A DNA stretch of 64,000 nt from positions 1,231,739 through 1,295,738 of the forward strand of contig NZ_LR698973.1 in the NCBI RefSeq assembly GCF_902381825.1. Direction: 5' to 3'. Source of the DNA: Pseudocoprococcus catus. GTDB lineage: Bacteria > Bacillota > Clostridia > Lachnospirales > Lachnospiraceae. How positions within the stretch are numbered: position 1 is the first letter of the stretch; every line of letters starts with the position of its first letter. This document shows, in pieces, positions 32,329 to 40,840 of the stretch. The position numbers and the translations under genes were made by a program. The notes beneath the pieces are model-generated. The model worked only from the letters and a program-made list of their open reading frames with translations. It searched no databases and was not told the origin of the DNA.

Positions 32329-33854
32329 TGAAGAAAGGCGTTATGACGGTTTATTTTAGTCTTGTCTTTATGCTGGTGATGTCGTTTCTTCTAGTGCTTT
32401 TGGAATCAGACAGGCTATATATTTTGAGAACGGAAGGAGAACGATATGCTGATATGGCTGCGGAGATGGTATTTGCAGGGTATATACAGCCTTTGGCGGA
32501 TTATTACAGTCTTTTCGGTGTGAACCATGGAGAAAAGAACAGTCAGCTTGAAAAATTTGATGATTATCTCAAGTTAAATATAACAGGAGAGGGAAAGACA
32601 AAAAGGCTGTTTCAGATGGCTGGTGCGATTGAGGAAGTTGAGGTTGATGAATGGACCGGTTTTAAGGATAATGATTGGAAAGCACTGATGGAGCAGGTGA
32701 AATTATACGAAGAGGCGAGGACAATTCAGAGAGGAAGAGAGGAAGTGAGTCGTTTCTTTTCGGATTTGTCAGGGATGGATACAGACGAACCCGTTGGTGA
32801 TTATTGCAGGCAATTAGAGTCAAAGGGAGAAAGAATGGAGGCGGAAGAACAGGAAGCGAACAAGAAAGATGATGGGAATACGCCAAAGGATACAGAGATT
32901 CAGATGGAGGATCCGAGAGGCGGAATTACAAGATGGCTTAAAGGCGGTCTTCTGGAACTTGTTATGGGGGATCAGGCGGTTTCAAAGCAAAAAATAAGCA
33001 CAGCAAGATGCTCATGGCAGACCTCGGAGGAGAAAAAAAGCAATGTCATTGTTCGATTTGATCGGTATAAAGAAGTAGCGGAAGCGGTAAAAGGTCAGAA
33101 TCTTTTGTCACAGATACAGTCGGGAGTAAAAAATCAGAGTGATCAGATGATTCTGAACATGTATATATATGATCAGTTTAAAACATTGCGAAACAGCCGG
33201 CCTTCCGGAAGATCAAAAGATACCGCTTTGAATTATGAGATAGAGTATATTGCCTTTGGTCATGCTTCAGACAAGGAAAATCTGGAAAGTGCCGTGACAG
33301 CATGTTTTACGCTTCGGACGATTTTGAATTTGGCTTATCTGTATTTAAGCCCGGATAAAGATGCAGATCTTCAGCGGGTTGTGCAGGGGCTGTCTGCAGC
33401 AGGAATGATTCCTGTAGCGGGAGAGGTGCTGAAATTATTATTAATGATCTGCTGGGCTTCGGCAGAGGCGGCCGTGGATTGTGCAGGGCTGGCAGAGGGC
33501 GGCAAAGTCCCTTTAATGAAGGACAGAAATACATGGAATATGTCCGTTGAACAGCTGCTGCATGCTGCCGCAGGCGGCGGAAAAGCCTCTGAATATTTCA
33601 AATCAGGTACAAAAGGATGGGATTATCATCAATATCTGATGTTGTTTTTAATGCTGACACCGACAGAGAAAAAAATCATCAGAATGACACAGCTGATAGA
33701 GAACAATGTGTGGCTGATGAAAGGTTATGAAAACTTTCAATTGAAAAATTGTGCCGTAAAGGCCAGCTTTTCGGGAAAAATTGATGTGACGCCATTTTTT
33801 TGGAAATATCCGCAGAAGATACAGTATCGTTTTCATACAGAATATGTTTATTGA
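32325..33854 (+). CDS. DUF5702-type Tad locus protein (TadG-like)
   Basis: A 509-residue protein with an N-terminal membrane helix that begins with a TadE/TadG-like segment (GVMTVYFSLVFMLVMSFLLVLLE), followed by a large external, charged and mostly helical region. This layout matches DUF5702 proteins found in clostridial Tad loci, presumed minor pilins or pilus-associated proteins; the exact role is not known. It overlaps the Flp-like gene by 4 nt and is co-translated with it. A second hydrophobic patch near residues 345-390 may be membrane-associated. Confidence 0.75.
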   Translation: MMKKGVMTVYFSLVFMLVMSFLLVLLESDRLYILRTEGERYADMAAEMVFAGYIQPLADYYSLFGVNHGEKNSQLEKFDDYLKLNITGEGKTKRLFQMAGAIEEVEVDEWTGFKDNDWKALMEQVKLYEEARTIQRGREEVSRFFSDLSGMDTDEPVGDYCRQLESKGERMEAEEQEANKKDDGNTPKDTEIQMEDPRGGITRWLKGGLLELVMGDQAVSKQKISTARCSWQTSEEKKSNVIVRFDRYKEVAEAVKGQNLLSQIQSGVKNQSDQMILNMYIYDQFKTLRNSRPSGRSKDTALNYEIEYIAFGHASDKENLESAVTACFTLRTILNLAYLYLSPDKDADLQRVVQGLSAAGMIPVAGEVLKLLLMICWASAEAAVDCAGLAEGGKVPLMKDRNTWNMSVEQLLHAAAGGGKASEYFKSGTKGWDYHQYLMLFLMLTPTEKKIIRMTQLIENNVWLMKGYENFQLKNCAVKASFSGKIDVTPFFWKYPQKIQYRFHTEYVY

Positions 33855-33879
33855 TTTTACGGAAAGGAGGCGAAGAAGA

Positions 33880-34848
33880 ATGCTCTTTTTTTACAAGTCA
33901 CACACACTTATTTTCTCATACACGGGACACTTTAAAAAAATATATAATGCAGTCAAATGCGCGATCCCAACCCCAATTTTAAAAAAAGGTGTTCAGTGGA
34001 AGAAATATTTAAAAAATAAAAAGGCAATCGGAGAAACAGATAACAGTAAAAAAAGAGCAGTCTCCTTCGCCTCCTTTGCGGGCAGTCTGACTGTGGAGGC
34101 GGCGCTGGTCCTGCCGATATTTCTAAGTGCCATGCTTTTATTATCAGGTTTGTTTCATGCGATGTCTGTCTGCAGTCAGGTGAATCATTATTTATGTATG
34201 ACAGGAAGAAAAATAGCTGCGTACAGTCGATCTGAAAAAGGTGTGGATCAGGGAACCTTATATCAGCTGTTTTATTCGGAAATAGGCGGGAGCGGTATAG
34301 ACAGCGATGATATAGCAGGCGGATATGCAGGTCTTATTCCGAGGGCAGAATCGTCTGAACAAGGGCGTCTGATGAAGCTGTCCATCCGATTTGGTATAAG
34401 AATGCCCGGATATTTGCTGCCGTCACGAACAATTTGGACTGTGGAAACCGTTTATATACGGCCGTGGACAGGGGAATCTGCGGAAATGTACAGCGGTGCA
34501 GGTGAATATGGACAATCAGGACAGGTTTATGTGGCTGAAAATGGTTCTGTTTATCATAGAGATTTATCATGTACGTATCTTGCTTTGTCCATTCATGCCT
34601 GTTCGATGTCATCGGTTCAGCATTTAAGAAATCAATACGGAGCGCGTTATGTGCAATGTGAGAGATGCGGACATGTAAGTGATAAAAACCAGACAGTTTT
34701 TATTACCGATATGGGAACCGCCTGGCATACGGATCGCCATTGCAGCGGGTTGAAACGAACAATGGATGGCATGAGCCAGAAGGAGGCAGAGCAAAGCGGC
34801 CTTCGGCCATGTTCACGATGTGGAGTGAGTGGAGGTGGAGATGCTTAG
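33880..34848 (+). CDS. TadE-like protein with paired-Cys C-terminal repeats
   Basis: A 322-residue protein. After a basic cytoplasmic N-terminus comes the TadE signature helix (AGSLTVEAALVLPIFLSAML). The C-terminal 110 residues contain two repeats with the same metal-binding look: VYHRDLSCTYL ... VQCERCG and AWHTDRHCSGL ... RPCSRCG, each offering His plus three Cys. I know this pattern only from uncharacterised Firmicutes proteins. ATG 33844 is in frame, but ATG 33880 has GGAAAGGAGG properly spaced. A minor pilin with a zinc-binding or disulfide-linked tip is a reasonable guess. Confidence 0.75.
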   Translation: MLFFYKSHTLIFSYTGHFKKIYNAVKCAIPTPILKKGVQWKKYLKNKKAIGETDNSKKRAVSFASFAGSLTVEAALVLPIFLSAMLLLSGLFHAMSVCSQVNHYLCMTGRKIAAYSRSEKGVDQGTLYQLFYSEIGGSGIDSDDIAGGYAGLIPRAESSEQGRLMKLSIRFGIRMPGYLLPSRTIWTVETVYIRPWTGESAEMYSGAGEYGQSGQVYVAENGSVYHRDLSCTYLALSIHACSMSSVQHLRNQYGARYVQCERCGHVSDKNQTVFITDMGTAWHTDRHCSGLKRTMDGMSQKEAEQSGLRPCSRCGVSGGGDA

Positions 34849-35257
34849 TGCGTGCATGATATTGCTGTTATATCCATTGATAGCGGATATAAGAAAAAGC
34901 AGATTTTATATAGGGCCGGTGCTTATTTGCACTTTGATACTGATGGGAATTGGTATTGTAAGGGGAAAAATAACACTTTTTTCAATTTTAACAGGATGGA
35001 TTCCCGGAATGATGATGGTTATGATGAGTCGATGGACAAATGGAAAAATCGGAGAAGGGGACGGCATTGTTGTTGCAGCAATGGGGATGCTGATCGGCTG
35101 GTATGAGATATTGCTTCTGTTTTCTCAGGCGTGTTTTCTAAGCGCCGGTTATGGACTCTGGTTGATGGTTGTAAGAAAAAGCGGAAAAAACAGAGCTTTC
35201 CCGTTCATTCCTTTTTTGTTTATGGCTGTACTGTTTTTTTCGTTTTTCGGGCGATGA
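34841..35257 (+). CDS. Second GxGD prepilin peptidase-like protein
   Basis: A 138-residue membrane protein with the two aspartates expected of A24 peptidases: Asp16 (YPLIADIRKSRF) and Asp74 in GEGDG (71-74). It is shorter than the peptidase at 7609. GTG 34829 is also in frame, but ATG 34841 sits 5 nt after GGAGG. It overlaps the upstream TadE-like gene. Having two such enzymes in one locus suggests that different pilins are processed by different peptidases. Confidence 0.75.
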   Translation: MLSACMILLLYPLIADIRKSRFYIGPVLICTLILMGIGIVRGKITLFSILTGWIPGMMMVMMSRWTNGKIGEGDGIVVAAMGMLIGWYEILLLFSQACFLSAGYGLWLMVVRKSGKNRAFPFIPFLFMAVLFFSFFGR

Positions 35258-35270
35258 AAGGAAGGTCCTT

Positions 35271-35690
35271 ATGAGGAAGGTTGAGGGGAGTATGACAGTT
35301 GAGGCATCATTGCTTATGCCGATGGTGATTTTTATTCTTGCAGGTCTATGCTATAGCTTTTTCTTTATGCATGATTATATTGTAATGCAAAATGAGGGGT
35401 ATCGGCGGACAGAGGCAGAATTATGGCATCGTGAGACAGAGGAAGATATGCCGGTGTTTATGATGTCGGTTTTGATGGATGGATCCGGAAAGAGCATATT
35501 GCAGCAGGCGGCGGACTGGGTGAATCATCAGTCCCGTGCGCATTTGGTTCTTCAGGGAGAATTGAAGATCCCTGTACCCGGCATACAAAGCTGGACAGGA
35601 GGTGTGCTGAAGACCAGACAGGAAGCGGATGCGATAAGGGTAGATTATACAAGAGACAGGGTGTTGGCGGCATTAAAAAGAGAACAGTAA
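35271..35690 (+). CDS. TadE-like minor pilin
   Basis: A 139-residue protein with an N-terminal TadE-type helix (GSMTVEASLLMPMVIFILAGL, about residues 6-26) and an external domain of about 110 residues without cysteines. The MTVEA core is the usual TadE/TadF processing region. The start is ATG 35271 with GAAAGGAAGG upstream, 13 nt after the peptidase-like gene. Confidence 0.82.
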   Translation: MRKVEGSMTVEASLLMPMVIFILAGLCYSFFFMHDYIVMQNEGYRRTEAELWHRETEEDMPVFMMSVLMDGSGKSILQQAADWVNHQSRAHLVLQGELKIPVPGIQSWTGGVLKTRQEADAIRVDYTRDRVLAALKREQ

Positions 35691-35707
35691 AATGAGAAGG
35701 TGAGTGC

Positions 35708-37012
35708 ATGGAAATAGCTTATAGCGGGGATGCTTTTCATACATATATGGTGATCAGCAGTGAGGAATGGGGGGAAAACGAAGATGAAGAAAAGATGATG
35801 AGCAATCAGAGTGCACAAGTGCTTCTTCCCTTTCAGGTACAGAGATTGAATGATAGAAAAAATTACTGCTACGATATCAGCGGACGGATGGAATTTCGAA
35901 GCTATATTGAAAGAAAGCAGGCTGATCGGTCAATGATTAAAAGTGTTATCCGTTTTATAGCTGGGTTGGATCAGGCCGTTGAGGAATATCTTCTGATGCC
36001 GGACGGCTTATTATTGCAGCCGGAATGCATGTATCTTGAAATGCCGGAAGAGAATCTGAGAGCGGCCTATATTCCGGGAAGAAAAGAAGATTTTTCGAAA
36101 CAGTTAAAAGAATTGACAGCATGGCTGTTGGAAAATACATATCATGAGGACAGAGAAGGTGTTTTACTGGCTTACGAATTATATAAAAGCGTTCAACAGG
36201 AGAACTTTTTGCCGGGACGGCTTAAGGAACTTCTGAGAGAAGAAAAGAGGGAAAATGTCCAAGGAGAATTGGATATGGAAACCAATAAAACCTTTGTTGA
36301 AGAAGCAAGTGATAAGGGGCAGCAGAGAGAAGAAGTCGATGCCGATAGTAAAGAACCGGCAAGCAAGAAGCTTATACAGGGGAAGAAAGCAATAGCATGG
36401 AAAATTCTGTCGGGTATTGCGGTTGGCGCAGCTGTTGTGTCTTATGTTTGTGGCTGGACGGGAAAGCTGTTGCAGACGGCCGGAATGACAGTATCCGCAG
36501 AGTGGGTGACGGCAGTTTTTATACTCGGGGCAGGAATCAGTGTATTATACCGTCTATTGAGTAGGCGAACAGGTCCGAAAGAAGTGAACGTGGAGAAAAG
36601 AGATCCGGATCATCATGACTTGTTTGAGGGCGGTGGTGTGTATGCTTTTACGGATGAAACGGGAGATGATATTTGGAATACAGATGAGAATAAAACAATG
36701 CTGTTATCGCGTTCGGAAAATCAGATAAGACTGCTTAGCCTTGATAAAAAGACTGCGCCGGATTTAGTGTTGGACAGATTCCCCTGTATGGTTGGCAGTC
36801 TGCAGGCGGAAGATGTATATGTGATTCCTGTCAGAGGAATAAGCAGGAAGCATGCAAGGATTGAAAAAACAGAGAAAGGCATTTATTTAATGGATCTGAA
36901 TTCAACAAATGGAACACGAATCAATGGAGAAGAACTGAAGAAAAATGAGAAAAGAAGGTTGATGGCTGAAGATATTATTGAATTTGCAGGTGTTCGCTAT
37001 ATGTTTTGCTGA
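35708..37012 (+). CDS. DUF6382-FHA domain membrane protein of the Tad locus
   Basis: A 434-residue protein. The N-terminal 160 residues resemble DUF6382 (a protein-kinase-like or scaffold fold found with FHA domains). Two membrane helices follow (about 230-250 and 258-280). The C-terminus is an FHA domain (about 350-430: MVGSLQAEDVYVIPVRGISR, KHARIEK, then LMDLNSTNGTRING), which binds phosphothreonine. This places a phospho-signalling scaffold at the pilus machine. ATG 35708 follows the TadE-like gene by 17 nt. It is the last recognisable gene of the Tad operon; the sortase pilus genes start 36 nt later. Confidence 0.82.
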   Translation: MEIAYSGDAFHTYMVISSEEWGENEDEEKMMSNQSAQVLLPFQVQRLNDRKNYCYDISGRMEFRSYIERKQADRSMIKSVIRFIAGLDQAVEEYLLMPDGLLLQPECMYLEMPEENLRAAYIPGRKEDFSKQLKELTAWLLENTYHEDREGVLLAYELYKSVQQENFLPGRLKELLREEKRENVQGELDMETNKTFVEEASDKGQQREEVDADSKEPASKKLIQGKKAIAWKILSGIAVGAAVVSYVCGWTGKLLQTAGMTVSAEWVTAVFILGAGISVLYRLLSRRTGPKEVNVEKRDPDHHDLFEGGGVYAFTDETGDDIWNTDENKTMLLSRSENQIRLLSLDKKTAPDLVLDRFPCMVGSLQAEDVYVIPVRGISRKHARIEKTEKGIYLMDLNSTNGTRINGEELKKNEKRRLMAEDIIEFAGVRYMFC

Positions 37013-37047
37013 TTGAGGCGAAGACTGAAAGGCAGAGGGGGATTATC

Positions 37048-39120
37048 ATGAGAAAAAGACATTTATTAAAAAAAGCAGGAACATCGTTGATCGCAGCAGC
37101 GTTGATGCTGTCTTGTACAGCATCTGCATATGCTCAGGAAAAAGAATCAGGGGCAGCAGAAGATGCACTGGAGGCATCAGACGTTATTGATATTACGAAA
37201 AAAGGGTCTATTACTATTTATAAATATGATATGACATCAGCAGAAGCGGCGGGGGTATATACGGAAGGCAGTCATCAGGCAACCGGTGAGGCGGATCCGG
37301 CACTACAGGAGATAATGTCACCGTATGCAGTTGAGGGGGTGGAATTTTCATATTTGCGATGCGGGGATATAGAGACGTATAGTTATAATGGAGGAGCCGC
37401 TGTGAAACTGGTCTATGAGATACCGGAAGAACTGCGTCGTATACTGGGTTTAAAAGAGGCAGATGCTGTTTCTATGTCGGCTGAAAATGTTTCTTCGCAA
37501 TGTCTGCATACAGGCGTATGGCATTATACGAGTCAGCAATTGAATGATGCATTAAAAAATGGACTTGAAAATGAAAATATTAAAACGAAGAGTGCACTTG
37601 AAAATTATTTAAGCACATCTGAGAAGTCAGAGAAAATGACCTTAACAGATCAGTTTGGATACACCTATGCGGATAAACTGCAGACGGGATTGTATTTGAT
37701 CGTGGAAACAAAAGTGCCTGAACAGGTGACGGCAACCTGTAATCCTTGGCTGGTATCATTGCCATTCACCAATGAAGGCGGTAATTGGAATAATGAAAAA
37801 GGCGGAGAAAAATGGCTTTATGATGCAGTATGCTATCCGAAAAATCAGACAGGCAATCCTACATTGGATAAGCTGGTTAGACAAAGCCCTGACTGCGGTG
37901 GGGACGATGGTTATGATTCAACAGAAACCGTATCAGAAGGGGATGTTCTGGATTATCTGCTTGTGTCAAAAATACCACATATCACAAGTCAGGCAACATG
38001 GCTGAAAATGTATACATTTAAAGATACATTGTCAAAGGGGCTTACCTACAATAAGGATGTCAAAATAGCTTTATACAGCCATGAGGAAGATGCGATAAAC
38101 AACAAAACAGAAAAGGCAGAGGCAATTTGGACAACTAATGAATTTACGCAGAGTGCATTGAAAGATGGAAAAAGCGGACAGACGGTGCTGACTATTTCTA
38201 TGACAGATAAAGGCCTGGAGAAGATGAATCATCCGGAACAGGGCTTTTCTGATTATTATATGGTGGTCTATTATACAGCAAAAGTCAATTCTGACCATAC
38301 AACCGTACTGGGAGATGATGGGAATGAGAATGATGCTGTACTGACCTGGAAGCGTACATCCGAGAAATACTTTAATACATTGGAAGATCGATGTGTGGTT
38401 TATGCCTTTGGTTTAAATTTAAATAAGACTTTCTCAGATGGCAAAGGAAATGCGGCAAAGGCGGCTTTTACACTTTTTAATAAGGACAATCAGGTCTATG
38501 TTGTGGCTGAAGAAGCTGCGGGCGGCACATATTATGTGACAGGCAAAACCAATATGAAGGAGCAGGCAACAATTTTCAGACCGGCAGAATCCGGAAAACT
38601 GCTGATCAATGGCATTGAAGGTGATAACTACCAGTTGACGGAGTGTTCAACTGATAACGGTTACAGTATTCTTAAAGAAGGCATTATGATCACAATCAAT
38701 AGTACAACAGAGACCATTATTCCGTCAGTGGCCGGGACAACAGGTCTTGAGGCTGCGACGGATGCAGGGCAGGCGATCAATAAAAACTATAACGGCGGAA
38801 TTGTGGATGCAGAGGGTGTCAATGTTTCTGAAAGCAAAGGTGTTCAGCGGCTGGAAAATGCCAATGGTCGGACAATTGGCAAAACAGATATGTATGAGGG
38901 GGATAAGATCAGTGCATCAGCCTCTGTAGATGGTATTGATGCAGCAATGAGTGATGCAGATGGATCCGTTAATGCACGTGTGAATCTGAACATCCTGAAC
39001 AGTAAAACGTTTTTATTGCCGCAGACAGGCGGTACAGGTTTATATGCGGCAACCATTATCGGGGCAATTGCAATCGGATTGGGATTTGTACTGACAAGAA
39101 AGAAGAGACAGCGGGCTTAG
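37048..39120 (+). CDS. Sortase-assembled major pilin (LPQTG, SpaA/D2-type)
   Basis: A secreted pilus backbone subunit of 690 residues. A signal peptide ends near residue 30 (ASAYAQ). The YPKN pilin motif supplies Lys265, the residue to which the sortase joins the next subunit. Isopeptide-forming D2/SpaA-like domains follow (LNLNKTFSDGKGNAAKAAFT, then YQLTECSTDNGYSIL as an E-box-like region), and the end is LPQTG (657-661), a hydrophobic helix and KKRQR. The reading frame extends to 37006, but ATG 37048 has GAGGGG upstream and a proper signal peptide. Its pilin-specific sortase is encoded next. Confidence 0.9.
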   Translation: MRKRHLLKKAGTSLIAAALMLSCTASAYAQEKESGAAEDALEASDVIDITKKGSITIYKYDMTSAEAAGVYTEGSHQATGEADPALQEIMSPYAVEGVEFSYLRCGDIETYSYNGGAAVKLVYEIPEELRRILGLKEADAVSMSAENVSSQCLHTGVWHYTSQQLNDALKNGLENENIKTKSALENYLSTSEKSEKMTLTDQFGYTYADKLQTGLYLIVETKVPEQVTATCNPWLVSLPFTNEGGNWNNEKGGEKWLYDAVCYPKNQTGNPTLDKLVRQSPDCGGDDGYDSTETVSEGDVLDYLLVSKIPHITSQATWLKMYTFKDTLSKGLTYNKDVKIALYSHEEDAINNKTEKAEAIWTTNEFTQSALKDGKSGQTVLTISMTDKGLEKMNHPEQGFSDYYMVVYYTAKVNSDHTTVLGDDGNENDAVLTWKRTSEKYFNTLEDRCVVYAFGLNLNKTFSDGKGNAAKAAFTLFNKDNQVYVVAEEAAGGTYYVTGKTNMKEQATIFRPAESGKLLINGIEGDNYQLTECSTDNGYSILKEGIMITINSTTETIIPSVAGTTGLEAATDAGQAINKNYNGGIVDAEGVNVSESKGVQRLENANGRTIGKTDMYEGDKISASASVDGIDAAMSDADGSVNARVNLNILNSKTFLLPQTGGTGLYAATIIGAIAIGLGFVLTRKKRQRA

Positions 39121-39129
39121 AGATGCGTT

Positions 39130-40839
39130 ATGGGACGAAAGAACAGAAAACGATTTGAATGGGTACCGTATTTGTGTATTGCGGCAGGTCTATTATGTAT
39201 GCTTTATCCTTATTGCAGTGAATATATTTTTCAGAATAGAACAGCTTCTGTTATTTCGACCTATGAGCGTGCCTCAATGGCGTTGGAAGAAAGTCAACAT
39301 CAGGAGATGCTTGAGCAGGCACAGCACTATAATGAGTATTTGGCCGGCAGCCAGGAAAAATTGACAGATCCGTTTCAGATGAAAAAGGGTGAAGCCAATG
39401 ATCTGCTGTATGATCAATTACTGAATACAGGCGGCTCGGATGTGATGGCTTATATCGAAATTCCAAAAATCAATGTTGTATTGCCGATATACCATGGAAC
39501 GTCATCACAGGTCTTGAGTAAAGGGGTCGGACATCTGGAAGGCACGTCGCTTCCAGTAGGCGGTCAAGACACGCATACAGTTTTAACCGGGCACACAGGG
39601 CTTGATCAGGCCAGGCTGCTCAGTGATTTAAATGAAATTGAAGAGGGGGATGTATTCTGCATTTATGTGCTGGGAGCGTGTTTAAAATATCAGGTGTTTG
39701 ATGTTGAAACGGTCCTTCCGGATGATACAGATGGCCTGCAAATCATAAAAGGTGAGGATAGAGCAACGTTGGTAACGTGTACACCATATGGAATTAATAC
39801 GCATAGACTTCTGGTACATGGGAGGAGAATGGAAGAAGGTTTTGCAGATGTTGAGGCTCCGGGTGAGAAGACCGAACACAGCAGAGATTCACAATGGCAG
39901 AAACGATATCAATACGCAGCTTTGATAGGAGGTCTTTTGATTATAGGTATTATTCTGCTTTTTTCACAGGATATTTTAAAAATTGCAGGCATTTGCCTGA
40001 TGATATCAGGAGCATTTCTATTTATATCACCTGAGCTTATGCAGACCGCTCAGAAAGTGAAGATGCAGATTGTGATTCAGACCTATGAAAAATCGGAAGA
40101 AACGCAAAAACAACATCAGGAGGAAAGTGTGCTGTATCAAAAAATGGTTACCTACAATCAGACAATTTATCGTGAGCAGCAGAAAGGACTCGACAATTTA
40201 GGAGAGGATGGGGCAATGGAGAACTTTGAAAATGAAATGATCGGGGTTCTCGAGATACCTGCTATGAATCAGGATTTTCCGATTTATGCGGGTGCAACAG
40301 CAGAGCATATGTCGGAGGGCGTGGCCGTGATGAAAGATACATCGCTTCCAGTTGGCGGAGAGGATACAAATTGTGTGATTGCCGGACACAGAGGATATAA
40401 CAGAAGTAAGACATTTTTTAAAGATATAGAATACCTATCTGCGGGTGATCGGATATATATTAAAAATTCATGGGAAGAATTAGTCTATGAAGTGGAGAAA
40501 ATCGATATTGTAACGCCAAATGATGTAGATGCAGTAAAAATTCGGCCCGGAAAGGATATGGTGACATTGTTGACCTGTCATCCGTATGGTTCGAATGGAA
40601 AATATAGATATCTAGTTTATTGCAGCAGAGTTAAGGACGCAGAGAAGGATGACAGTAAGAAGGAAGTATCTTATGCTTATAAAGACCATATTGTTGCTTC
40701 GGACGGACAGATTTATTCGTTATCATCAAAAGATATTCAGAAAGAAAAATATTTTAGATGGTTATGTGCAATTATTTTGTTTTTGATAATGGCAGCCATG
40801 AAAATAAAAGATATGTGGAGGAAAAGGAGGCAGACATAG
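39130..40839 (+). CDS. Double class C sortase (two catalytic domains in one chain)
   Basis: A 569-residue membrane enzyme that joins pilin subunits and anchors them. Domain 1 (about residues 85-240) has His155 (LTGHTG), Cys217 (TLVTCTPYG) and Arg near 225 (NTHRLLV). A membrane pair (about 260-300) links it to domain 2 (about 365-500) with His420 (IAGHRG), Cys483 (TLLTCHPYG) and Arg near 493. Each is a complete class C sortase. A normal class C sortase has 250-400 residues, so this is a fusion, not a long variant. There is no stop, ribosome site or frameshift between the domains. It starts 10 nt after the pilin gene. Confidence 0.9.
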   Translation: MGRKNRKRFEWVPYLCIAAGLLCMLYPYCSEYIFQNRTASVISTYERASMALEESQHQEMLEQAQHYNEYLAGSQEKLTDPFQMKKGEANDLLYDQLLNTGGSDVMAYIEIPKINVVLPIYHGTSSQVLSKGVGHLEGTSLPVGGQDTHTVLTGHTGLDQARLLSDLNEIEEGDVFCIYVLGACLKYQVFDVETVLPDDTDGLQIIKGEDRATLVTCTPYGINTHRLLVHGRRMEEGFADVEAPGEKTEHSRDSQWQKRYQYAALIGGLLIIGIILLFSQDILKIAGICLMISGAFLFISPELMQTAQKVKMQIVIQTYEKSEETQKQHQEESVLYQKMVTYNQTIYREQQKGLDNLGEDGAMENFENEMIGVLEIPAMNQDFPIYAGATAEHMSEGVAVMKDTSLPVGGEDTNCVIAGHRGYNRSKTFFKDIEYLSAGDRIYIKNSWEELVYEVEKIDIVTPNDVDAVKIRPGKDMVTLLTCHPYGSNGKYRYLVYCSRVKDAEKDDSKKEVSYAYKDHIVASDGQIYSLSSKDIQKEKYFRWLCAIILFLIMAAMKIKDMWRKRRQT

Positions 40840-40840
40840 A

